Source: Planctomycetota bacterium (GTDB lineage Bacteria > Planctomycetota > UBA1135 > UBA2386). Taken from it: 64,000 nucleotides of DNA. Position numbers and translations under genes: made by a program. Shown here one piece after another: positions 26,333-33,863 of this stretch. The DNA is taken from NCBI GenBank assembly GCA_028281765.1, contig JANQJF010000081.1:1-64000 (forward strand), written 5' to 3'. The notes under the pieces were generated by a model. That model made no database searches. It was not told the origin of the DNA and saw nothing but the letters and a program-made list of their open reading frames with translations. Each line of letters opens with the position of its first letter. Position 1 is the first letter of the stretch.

Positions 26333-27856
26333 ATGACAGCCCTTGGACACGGTGCCCCGGATCTCGCGACCTGGATCGCGCTCGCGGACCCCTCCAGTCG
26401 GATCGAGATCGGAGCCGACGCGCGCGAGCGCGTGCGGGCTTCGCGCGCCGTCGTCGAGGGTGCGATCTCGCGCGGGGACACGGTCTACGGCGTCAACACG
26501 GGCTTCGGCAAGCTCGCGAACGTGCGCGTCGACGAGGCGCGACTCGCGCTGTTGCAGCACAACCTCCTGATCAGCCACGCGACGGGGGTCGGTTCGCCGC
26601 TGCCGATCGAGGTCGCGCGTCTCGCGTTCGCGCTGCGCATCCACGCGGTGTCGCAGGGCTGCTCGGGCGTCCGCGAGGAGCTGATCGACCACATGCTCGC
26701 GATGTTCAACGCGGGCATGTCGCCGGTGATTCCGGCCCAGGGTTCGGTGGGGGCGTCAGGCGACCTAGCGCCGCTCGCGCACATGGCCCTGCCGCTGCTC
26801 GGGCGGGGCGAAGTGTTCGCTGCCGACGGGAGCCGGATGTCGGGCGCCGACGCGCTTTCGCGGCTCGGTCGTGAACCGCTCGAGCTCGCCGCCAAGGAAG
26901 GCCTCGCGCTGATCAACGGCACGCAGATCATGACCGCCGGCGGGCTGTGGAGCGTGCACCGCGCGGTGCAGTGCAGCAAATCCGCGGACATCGCGTGTGC
27001 GATGACGATCGAGGCGTTGCGGGGATCCGAGCGTCCGATGATCGACGCGGTCCACGCGGTGCGTCCGCATCCGACCCAGCGCGCGACGGCGGCGAACCTC
27101 CGCGCGCTGCTCGACGGCTCCGAGATCCAGCCGAGCCATGCGAACTGCGACAAGGTGCAGGACGCGTATTCGATGCGCTGCGCGCCGCAGGTCCACGGCG
27201 CTTCGAAGCGTTCTCTCGACCACGCGAAGGACGTGTTGCTCATCGAAGCGTCGTCGGTGACCGACAACCCGCTCGTGTTCGAGAATGGCGACGTCGTGTC
27301 GGCCGGCAACTTCCACGGCCAGCCCGTCAGTCAGGCGCTCGACATCCTCGCGATCGGCGCCGCGACGCTCGCGAACATCAGTGAACGTCGCATCGAGAAC
27401 CTCGTCAATCCGGACATCTCCGGCCTGCCTGCGTTCCTCGCGCACGACGCGGGCGTCGAGAGCGGGTTCATGATCGCCCAGGTCGCGGCCGCCGCGCTCG
27501 CGTCCGAGAACAAGACGCTCGCGCACCCCGCCAGCGTCGACACGATCCCGACCTCCGCGAACCGCGAAGACCATGTCTCGATGGGCGTCACCGCGGCGCG
27601 TCACGCGGCGAAGGTCGTCGCGAACACGTCGCACGTGATCGGGATCGAGCTGTGTGCAGCGGCGTGCGGGCTCGATTTCGGCGAACCGCTCCGGCCGGGG
27701 AAGGGGGTCGCCGCGGCCTACGAGGTCGTGCGGCGACACGTTCCGAAGCACGACCGGGACCGTGAACTGCATCAGGACATCGCCGCGGCCGCGGAGGCCG
27801 TGCGCGGCGGTGAGCTCGTGGCGGCGGTCGAGGCCGCGGTCGGCGAGCTGACGTAG
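26333..27856 (+). CDS. hutH: Histidine ammonia-lyase
   Basis: A 507-residue lyase of normal length. The Ala-Ser-Gly triad at residues 141-143, within GSVGASGDLAPLAHM, cyclises to the MIO cofactor. Other signatures are YGVNTGFGKLA near the N-terminus, NGTQ, and the DNPLVF and SGNFHG-like (SAGNFHGQPVS) motifs. It removes ammonia from histidine to give urocanate. hutU follows 31 bases downstream, so the first two steps of histidine breakdown are together. hutI and hutG do not occur in this window. Confidence 0.95.
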   Translation: MTALGHGAPDLATWIALADPSSRIEIGADARERVRASRAVVEGAISRGDTVYGVNTGFGKLANVRVDEARLALLQHNLLISHATGVGSPLPIEVARLAFALRIHAVSQGCSGVREELIDHMLAMFNAGMSPVIPAQGSVGASGDLAPLAHMALPLLGRGEVFAADGSRMSGADALSRLGREPLELAAKEGLALINGTQIMTAGGLWSVHRAVQCSKSADIACAMTIEALRGSERPMIDAVHAVRPHPTQRATAANLRALLDGSEIQPSHANCDKVQDAYSMRCAPQVHGASKRSLDHAKDVLLIEASSVTDNPLVFENGDVVSAGNFHGQPVSQALDILAIGAATLANISERRIENLVNPDISGLPAFLAHDAGVESGFMIAQVAAAALASENKTLAHPASVDTIPTSANREDHVSMGVTAARHAAKVVANTSHVIGIELCAAACGLDFGEPLRPGKGVAAAYEVVRRHVPKHDRDRELHQDIAAAAEAVRGGELVAAVEAAVGELT

Positions 27857-27887
27857 CATCCCCTGACGGGCGCCCTACAATCCCGTC

Positions 27888-29564
27888 ATGACCACTATCC
27901 CGCGTACCGGCGCGCCCGTCTTTCGCGCCCCGCGCGGCACCGAGCTGACTTGTGCGAACTGGCAGATCGAAGCCGCCTACCGGATGCTCCAGAACAACCT
28001 CGATCCCGAGGTCGCGGAGGAGCCGGACAAGCTGATCGTCTACGGCGGCTCCGGCAAGGCCGCACGCAACCACGAGGAGCTCGACAAGATCCTCGCGACG
28101 CTGCAGCGACTGCAGCCCGACGAGACGATGCTCGTGCAGTCCGGCGCATGCGTCGGCGTGTTCCGCACGAACGTGAACGCGCCCCGCGTGCTGATCGCCA
28201 ACAGCAACCTCGTCGGGGACTGGGCGAACTGGGACGAGTTCCGGCGGCTCGAGGAGCTCGGACTGACGATGTACGGCCAGATGACCGCGGGGTCGTGGAT
28301 CTACATCGCGAGCCAGGGAATCATCCAGGGCACGTACGAGACGTTTGCGGCCGCCGCGCGTCGGCGCGGCAAGGAAGACTTGTCCGGAGACCTGGTGGTC
28401 ACGGCGGGCCTCGGCGGCATGGGCGGCGCGCAGCCGCTCGCGGTGACGCTGTGCGGCGGCGTCTGCTTGGCGGCTGACGTCGATCCCGACCGGATCCAGA
28501 AGCGCCTCGAGTCGAAGTACACCGACGAGATGGTCACCGACATCGACGAGGGCATCGACAAGGCGCTGGCGAAGAAGGCGGCCGGAGAACCCTGGTCGAT
28601 CGGCGTCGTTTGCAACGCCACCGAGCTGCTGCAGCGACTGCTCGATCGGGACGTCACCCCGGACTATCTCACCGACCAGACGAGCGCGCACGACATGCTC
28701 CACGGCTACGTGCCGGACGGCATGACGCTCGAGTCGGCGTTCGCGTTGCGCGGGTCGAACCCCGAGGACTACGTCCAGCAGTCGCGAGCGACCGCCGCAC
28801 GCCACGTGCAGCGGATGCTCGATCTGCAGAAGCGGGGCGCCGTCACGTTCGACTACGGCAACAACATCCGCACGGAGGCGCGAGACTTCGGGGTTGCCGA
28901 CGCGTTCGACATTCCCGGTTTCGTGCCGGAATACATCCGCCCGCAGTTCTGCGAGGGGCGTGGCCCGTATCGCTGGGTCGCGCTCAGCGGCGACCCCAAG
29001 GACATCTGGCGCACCGATGACCTGGTGCTCGAGATGTTCCCGGACAACACGCAGCTGACGACGTGGATCAAGAAGGCGCGCGAGCAGATCGCGTTCCAGG
29101 GATTGCCGGCGCGGATCTGCTGGCTTGGCTACGGCGAGCGCGCGGACTTCGCCCTTCGCATCAACGAGCTCGTGCGGAACGGCGAGATCTCGGCGCCGAT
29201 CGTGTTCGGCCGGGACCACCTCGACTGTGGCTCGGTGGCCTCGCCGTACCGCGAGACCGAGGGCATGAAGGATGGCTCGGACGCGATCGCGGACTGGCCG
29301 CTCTTGAACGCGATGCTGGCGACCGCCGGTGGCGCGACCTGGGTCTCGATTCACCACGGTGGCGGGGTCGGCATCGGCCGCTCGATCCACTGCGGCCAGG
29401 TCACCGTGGCCGACGGCACGGACGAGGCGGCGGCCCGCCTGCGCCAGGTCCTGACGAACGACCCGGGGATCGGCGTCGCCCGGCACGCCTCGGCCGGCTA
29501 CGACGAGGCACGGGACGTGGCCGCGCAGCGCGGGATCGACCTGGGCGGACCCCGGAGTCCCTAG
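27888..29564 (+). CDS. hutU: Urocanate hydratase
   Basis: A 558-residue urocanase of normal length. The NAD-binding segment [19 protein letters not shown] and upstream [13 protein letters not shown] are characteristic. So are [32 protein letters not shown] and the C-terminal [17 protein letters not shown]. It converts urocanate to imidazolonepropionate using bound NAD as electrophile. It follows hutH; a TACAAT hexamer (27876-27881) six bases before the ATG might give a second, leaderless transcript. The downstream gap of about 240 bases shows no clear terminator. Confidence 0.96.
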   Translation: MTTIPRTGAPVFRAPRGTELTCANWQIEAAYRMLQNNLDPEVAEEPDKLIVYGGSGKAARNHEELDKILATLQRLQPDETMLVQSGACVGVFRTNVNAPRVLIANSNLVGDWANWDEFRRLEELGLTMYGQMTAGSWIYIASQGIIQGTYETFAAAARRRGKEDLSGDLVVTAGLGGMGGAQPLAVTLCGGVCLAADVDPDRIQKRLESKYTDEMVTDIDEGIDKALAKKAAGEPWSIGVVCNATELLQRLLDRDVTPDYLTDQTSAHDMLHGYVPDGMTLESAFALRGSNPEDYVQQSRATAARHVQRMLDLQKRGAVTFDYGNNIRTEARDFGVADAFDIPGFVPEYIRPQFCEGRGPYRWVALSGDPKDIWRTDDLVLEMFPDNTQLTTWIKKAREQIAFQGLPARICWLGYGERADFALRINELVRNGEISAPIVFGRDHLDCGSVASPYRETEGMKDGSDAIADWPLLNAMLATAGGATWVSIHHGGGVGIGRSIHCGQVTVADGTDEAAARLRQVLTNDPGIGVARHASAGYDEARDVAAQRGIDLGGPRSP

Positions 29565-29806
29565 CCGGACCATTCGGGGGCGGGAATCGCGGCGGCAGCA
29601 GCAGTTGCGCGGGGCGGGCCCCAGGGCTACGACAGAGGCGGAAATCGCGTCGTCACGGGCACATCCGCGCCCGGCCGGCCGATACGCGTCGTCTCTCGCC
29701 CCATTCGTCTGTAGCGGCTTGCAACAGCCCTCCAGCGACGAGCCGGCGATTCACGATACACCGTATGTCTGCGCCGGGGCCCCGGCCGTGGACGGGACCT
29801 CCTCGC

Positions 29807-30568
29807 ATGTTCCGTAAGAGCAAGAAGAACAACGACGAAGACTTCGCCTCGAGCGAAGAGCTGCTGGTCATCGTCGACCGGGCGGTCAATCCGTACCTGG
29901 TGATGTTCCACGACCCGTCGAGCTATCGCGCCGAGCAGATCCGAGGGCTTCGCAACAAGCTCATCGCGATGAACCCGGACGGCGAGGCGAAGACGCTCGT
30001 CATTTCTTCCGCGATGAAGTCCGAGGGCAAGTCGGTCGTCTCGATCAACCTCGCGCTCGCGTTTGCCGAGCTCGAGCGGCAGAGCGTCCTGCTCGTCGAT
30101 GCCGATCTCCGCAACCCGTCCGTCGAGGAGTACCTGCACCTCAACCCGCATCCGGGCCTCGGCGACGTGCTGCTCGACCGCGTGTCGATCAGCGACGCGA
30201 TTCGCAGTTCGGGCGTGCGCAACCTCTCGATCATCGGCGCCGGCACCCGACTGGCGGCGCCGTCCGAGCTGCTGACCACGCCGCGCATCGACGCGATGAT
30301 GTCGCGCCTCAAAGAGGACTTCCGCTACGTGATCTTCGACACGCCGCCGGTGCTCCCCGCCACCGATGCGAGCGTGATCGGGGCGCGCGCCGACGGCACG
30401 CTGTTGACCGTGCGGCTCGAGCATTCGACCAAGGGCATGTCCAAGGACGCGATCCGCAACCTGCAGGATCTCGGCGCGAACGTGCTCGGTGTTTTCGTGA
30501 CCGAAGTGCGGGGCAAGGACCCCGAGTCGGATCCGCGGTTCTCCTACCGTCTGCAGGAGGAGCTGTAA
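29807..30568 (+). CDS. CpsD/MinD-like deviant Walker ATPase
   Basis: A 253-residue cytoplasmic P-loop ATPase of the BY-kinase/MinD class. YRAEQIRGLRNKL precedes the nucleotide site, as in CpsD-type proteins. Walker A is the SSAMKSEGKS segment (residues 67-76) and Walker A' is VLLVDADLRNPS (94-105). Walker B-like VIFDTPPVLPATDA follows. The Tyr cluster that BY-kinases phosphorylate is absent; only one Tyr lies near the end (RFSYRLQEEL). No Wzz-type membrane partner or polysaccharide genes are nearby. The gene ends immediately before a coiled-coil gene and an actin-like gene, suggesting a positioning or partition role. ATG at 29765 would add 14 residues and is a possible alternative start. Confidence 0.8.
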   Translation: MFRKSKKNNDEDFASSEELLVIVDRAVNPYLVMFHDPSSYRAEQIRGLRNKLIAMNPDGEAKTLVISSAMKSEGKSVVSINLALAFAELERQSVLLVDADLRNPSVEEYLHLNPHPGLGDVLLDRVSISDAIRSSGVRNLSIIGAGTRLAAPSELLTTPRIDAMMSRLKEDFRYVIFDTPPVLPATDASVIGARADGTLLTVRLEHSTKGMSKDAIRNLQDLGANVLGVFVTEVRGKDPESDPRFSYRLQEEL

Positions 30569-31351
30569 GTGGGAGGGTTGCGGCGCAGTCTGCGCGATGC
30601 GGTTCGGAAGCTGGCGTACAACACGTCGGTCGACCAACTCAAGAAGAGCGGCATCAAGAAGGTCAACGTCCTCGGGATCGACCGCATCGTCGGTCTGATC
30701 GACGAGGCCGTAAACCGCAGCCTGCGCCACAAGCTGCTCGCGTCCGAACGCGAGGAGGTCGTCGACGCGACGAAGGAGGAGTTCATGAAGCTGCTCCAGT
30801 CGAACCGCGATCTCCAAGCCAGCCAGGATGAGCTGCTCCGCGAGAAGGAGCAGGTCGAAGGCGAGGCCGATGGCCTGCGCCTCGAGCTGCAGCAGCTCTC
30901 GAAGAAGCTCGAAGAGCGCCTCGAGGAGGCCGAAACGCGCGAGCAGGCTCGCTACGACAGCGAGGACGTCGCGATCAACCGCGACATCGACATGCTGTTC
31001 CGCGAACTCGGCACGTCGGGCGGCTCGAACGCCCAGACGCAGGAGAAGGTTCACGCGCTCGTCACGCAGCTCGTGAGCCGCGAACGCGCGACCGCGCGCG
31101 AAGAGATCGAATCGGCGCGAAGCCGAGAGTTCGAGAACATGCAGCGTCGCATCAAGAAGCTGCAGCGTTCCCTCGACGTCACCGAGAAGAAGCTCGTCGA
31201 AGTCTCGGCGATGAAGGACGTCGAAACCGGCATTGCGTCGCTCTACCGTGAGGTGCAAGGACTCAACGCCGGCACGGAGAACGTGGAAAAAAAGAAGGGT
31301 TTGATGGACGACATCTTCAAGGCCAACCTCGCCCTGCAGGGAGGGTCTTGA
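30569..31351 (+). CDS. Coiled-coil protein between ATPase and actin-like gene
   Basis: A 260-residue protein starting with GTG directly after the ATPase stop, with a GGAGGAG Shine-Dalgarno sequence inside the previous gene, so translation is coupled. The first 60 residues are basic and partly hydrophobic (LRRSLRDAVRKLAYNT... VNVLGIDRIVGLIDEAV). From about 65 to 225 the sequence is dense in Glu, Lys, Leu, Arg and Gln, with heptad spacing that indicates long coiled coils broken near 130-160. No enzyme motif or membrane segment is seen. It could be an adaptor between the ATPase and the filament. I do not recognise a named family. Confidence 0.75.
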   Translation: MGGLRRSLRDAVRKLAYNTSVDQLKKSGIKKVNVLGIDRIVGLIDEAVNRSLRHKLLASEREEVVDATKEEFMKLLQSNRDLQASQDELLREKEQVEGEADGLRLELQQLSKKLEERLEEAETREQARYDSEDVAINRDIDMLFRELGTSGGSNAQTQEKVHALVTQLVSRERATAREEIESARSREFENMQRRIKKLQRSLDVTEKKLVEVSAMKDVETGIASLYREVQGLNAGTENVEKKKGLMDDIFKANLALQGGS

Positions 31352-31366
31352 TCGGAAGGACTGACC

Positions 31367-32452
31367 ATGACGGAAGAGCTAGACGAATTGGAAGATCTCG
31401 GCGGTGGTGGCTCGGCCAAGAACCACGGCGTTCTCTACATTGGGATGGACCTCGGTACGTCCCGAACGTCCGTGTCGGCGAGCAATGGCGTGCGTGAGAC
31501 CGTCTACTCGATGGTCGGATACCCGAAGGACGTCGTCAGCCGCAAGCTGCTCAAGAAGGACGTGCTGTTCGGCAAGGAGGCGCTCGAGAAGCGACTGTCG
31601 CTGGACATCTACAAGCCTCTCGAACACGGAGTTCTGAAGAACAGCACCGACCCGAACTCGGTCGAGGCGAAGCAGATCGTCCAGGCGGCCAAAGACCTGA
31701 TCAGCGAGGCGATCCGCATCGCGCAGCCGCGCAAGGACGAGCTGGTTTACGTCGTGATCGGTGCGCCGGCGCAGGCGAGTCTGCACAACAAGGAAGCGAT
31801 CATCGAGGCCGCCCGCGCGTCGGTCGACTCGGTGATGCTGTGCAGCGAGCCGTTCGCGGTCGCCTACGGCCTGGAGATGCTCGAGAACGTGCTCGTGATC
31901 GATATCGGTGCCGGCACCACGGACCTCTGCCGCATGCACGGCACGATGCCCGAGGAAGCCGACCAGATCACGCTCGACTTCGCGGGTGACAGCGTCGACG
32001 CCGAGCTGTCGCGTCTGATCAAGGAGACCTGCCCGGGCGCGCAGTTCAGCCTGCAGATGGTCAAGGAGATCAAGGAGCGCAACGCGTTCCTCGGCGATCC
32101 GCCCAAGCGCGTGAAGGTGACGCTGCCGGTCGAGGGCAAGCCGACCGAGTTCGACATCACGGACCAGGTCAAGGATGCCTGCTCGGTGCTCGTCGACCCG
32201 ATCGTTCAGGGCCTCAACCGCCTGATCTCCTCGTTCGATCCGGAGTTCCAGGCGAACCTGCGCGACCGCGTGCTGCTCGCCGGTGGTGGCTCGATGATCA
32301 ACGGACTCGACACGGCGATCGAAGAGGCCATGAACCGTGACCTCGGTGGCGGCAAGGTCATCCGCTGCGAGGAGCCGATCTACGGCGGCGCCAACGGCGC
32401 GCTGAAGATCGCGCACGACATGCCGGAAGAGTACTGGGAGAAGCTGAAGTAG
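31367..32452 (+). CDS. MamK-like bacterial actin
   Basis: A 361-residue member of the actin ATPase superfamily. After an acidic, glycine-rich N-terminus (residues 1-16) come phosphate 1, YIGMDLGTSRTS (about 24-35), phosphate 2, VIDIGAGTTDL (177-187), and the adenosine motif LLAGGGSMINGL (303-314). It resembles MamK more than MreB: it lacks MreB-like membrane-binding sequence and has MamK-type segments such as VIGAPAQAS and EPFAVAYGL. A good GGAAGGA Shine-Dalgarno sequence precedes the ATG, and a strong terminator follows. No magnetosome genes are present. It probably forms a filament used for positioning or division with the two preceding gene products. Confidence 0.88.
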   Translation: MTEELDELEDLGGGGSAKNHGVLYIGMDLGTSRTSVSASNGVRETVYSMVGYPKDVVSRKLLKKDVLFGKEALEKRLSLDIYKPLEHGVLKNSTDPNSVEAKQIVQAAKDLISEAIRIAQPRKDELVYVVIGAPAQASLHNKEAIIEAARASVDSVMLCSEPFAVAYGLEMLENVLVIDIGAGTTDLCRMHGTMPEEADQITLDFAGDSVDAELSRLIKETCPGAQFSLQMVKEIKERNAFLGDPPKRVKVTLPVEGKPTEFDITDQVKDACSVLVDPIVQGLNRLISSFDPEFQANLRDRVLLAGGGSMINGLDTAIEEAMNRDLGGGKVIRCEEPIYGGANGALKIAHDMPEEYWEKLK

Positions 32453-32476
32453 GCTTCGCGACCCTTCTGCCGTGAG

Positions 32477-32514
32477 GGCGAGGTGTGGGCATGTGCCGGC
32501 GCCTCGCTCTTTTG
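32477..32514 (+). terminator. Rho-independent terminator after the actin-like gene
   Basis: GCGAGG (32478-32483) pairs with CCTCGC (32502-32507), and G-U pairs extend the stem on both sides. TCTTTT follows. It starts about 25 bases after the actin-like stop and closes the three-gene cassette. Confidence 0.7.
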
Positions 32515-32539
32515 CGTAACGGGCCACCTTTGTCGCGCC

Positions 32540-33106
32540 ATGATCGAGCGTTCCGGAGTGCACGTGACCGACTGCGACGGCGAGGTCTGGATCCAGTACT
32601 CGTCGCTCGGCAAGTTCGGCACCGCGTCGTTCCCGCGAGAGGGGCTTCGCATCGAGAACAGCGGCTCGGTCATGTTGCGTCGCTGCACCGTGTCGGGCAC
32701 CGACGAGAACGTGCTCACGGCGCTGACCGGGAGTCCGCCTCGGGTTCGGATCACGATGCCCGGGGACGAGTTGTCGTTGGGACTGCCTCTGCGCGAAGCC
32801 GAAAACCGCGAAATTGTGATCTTTGGTTCGCCCGGCGACTCGATTCTGCTCGGGTTCGATCTCGCGCCGGAGTTCCTCTACTTCCCGATGATCCAGTCGC
32901 CTCTGCTGCTCGGACCGACATTCACGTCGATCCCGATCGGTGTCGTGCCCGCGAGCGGATTCCTCTCGATCCCGACCGTCGGGCCCGATCTCGGGCCGAG
33001 CGGGGAGACACGGACGTTCTTCCTGCAGCCGTACGCGCTGACTCCCGCCGCGTTGATCTACGGTGGACGCGGAGCCGCGGTGACGATTCTCGACGCGTCG
33101 TTCTGA
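32540..33106 (+). CDS. Possible remnant of a right-handed beta-helix secreted protein
   Basis: A 188-residue frame from the ATG at 32540. VHVTDCDGEVWIQYSS and GLRIENSGSVMLRRCTVSG look like two coils of a parallel beta-helix. The rest resembles the C-terminal part of planctomycete secreted proteins (IVIFGSPGDSILLGFDLAP, FFLQPYALTPAALIYGG). No signal peptide is present and the protein starts in mid-fold just after the terminator of the actin cassette. This suggests that the 5' part has been lost. It may be a pseudogene. Codon use is like that of its neighbours, and the frame is open throughout. Confidence 0.5.
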   Translation: MIERSGVHVTDCDGEVWIQYSSLGKFGTASFPREGLRIENSGSVMLRRCTVSGTDENVLTALTGSPPRVRITMPGDELSLGLPLREAENREIVIFGSPGDSILLGFDLAPEFLYFPMIQSPLLLGPTFTSIPIGVVPASGFLSIPTVGPDLGPSGETRTFFLQPYALTPAALIYGGRGAAVTILDASF

Positions 33107-33139
33107 GGCGGCGATCGAGGATTCGGTGGTGGGGGCGCG

Positions 33140-33859
33140 TCAGCCCGCGATTCCGAACTCGGTCTCGAGCAGCATGCGGAGTTCGTAGAAGTCGCGAATC
33201 TCCCAGTTGGGCTCCGTGACGCCCTGCACGTCCGCGTACTTGCCGGAGCGACGTGAGCGCACGGTGATGATCCCGCAGTCGTTCGCCGGGTCGATGTCGT
33301 GCAGCGGGTTGTCGCCGACGTACATCGTGCGCTCGGGGGCGAGGCCGAGGCGAGCCAGGGCGTCGCGGTAGAGCTTGGGGTTCGGCTTGTTGATGCCGAC
33401 GTCTTCGGTGAAGAAGATCGCCGACGGCGTCAGGAACTCGACGAGACGGAGCCGGATGAGCTTCTCCGCCTGCTTGATGCCGAGGCCGGCCGAGATCACG
33501 CCGCAGAGCAAGTCGCGGTCCGAGAGCCAGCGGAGGACGTCGTAGACGTCGTCGTAGACCTGGAACTCGCGCCACTTCGTCTCGTGGTAGGCGACCACGC
33601 CGGCGGCGGTGAGGACGCTGCGGTTGAGGCCTTCGACCGCATCGTCGGGCAACCGCTGGAGCAGGCGCTCGAAGTGGTGGCCGTAGTTGCTCGAGAACTC
33701 CGCGATGACCTCGCGGAGCTCTCGCAGGCAGGTCTCGCGGTCGGCGCGCAGTCCGGCCGCGATCATCGCGTCGATTGCGGCTCGACGAGCCTTCTCAGCG
33801 AACACCGACGTCGAAAAGAGCGTGTCGTCGATGTCGAAGAAGATCGCGTCGAGCGTCAC
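33140..33859 (-). CDS. HAD-family hydrolase
   Basis: A 239-residue hydrolase. The N-terminal FFDIDDTLF carries the nucleophile and acid Asp residues. A helical cap of about 90 residues follows, then GVISAG (motif II), KPNPKLYRDAL (motif III Lys), and YVGDNPLHDIDPA (motif IV). These features indicate a C1-cap HAD phosphatase. The substrate is unknown. The start is a GTG four bases after the secretin stop, so the gene is probably co-transcribed with that secretin, which is an odd pairing. Confidence 0.85.
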   Translation of the reverse strand: MTLDAIFFDIDDTLFSTSVFAEKARRAAIDAMIAAGLRADRETCLRELREVIAEFSSNYGHHFERLLQRLPDDAVEGLNRSVLTAAGVVAYHETKWREFQVYDDVYDVLRWLSDRDLLCGVISAGLGIKQAEKLIRLRLVEFLTPSAIFFTEDVGINKPNPKLYRDALARLGLAPERTMYVGDNPLHDIDPANDCGIITVRSRRSGKYADVQGVTEPNWEIRDFYELRMLLETEFGIAG

Positions 33860-33863
33860 CCGA

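Noticed and set aside
31367-32452. Magnetosome island, because of the MamK-like actin
   Set aside because: No mamA, mamB, mamM, mamI or other magnetosome genes are nearby; MamK-like actins occur outside magnetotactic bacteria.
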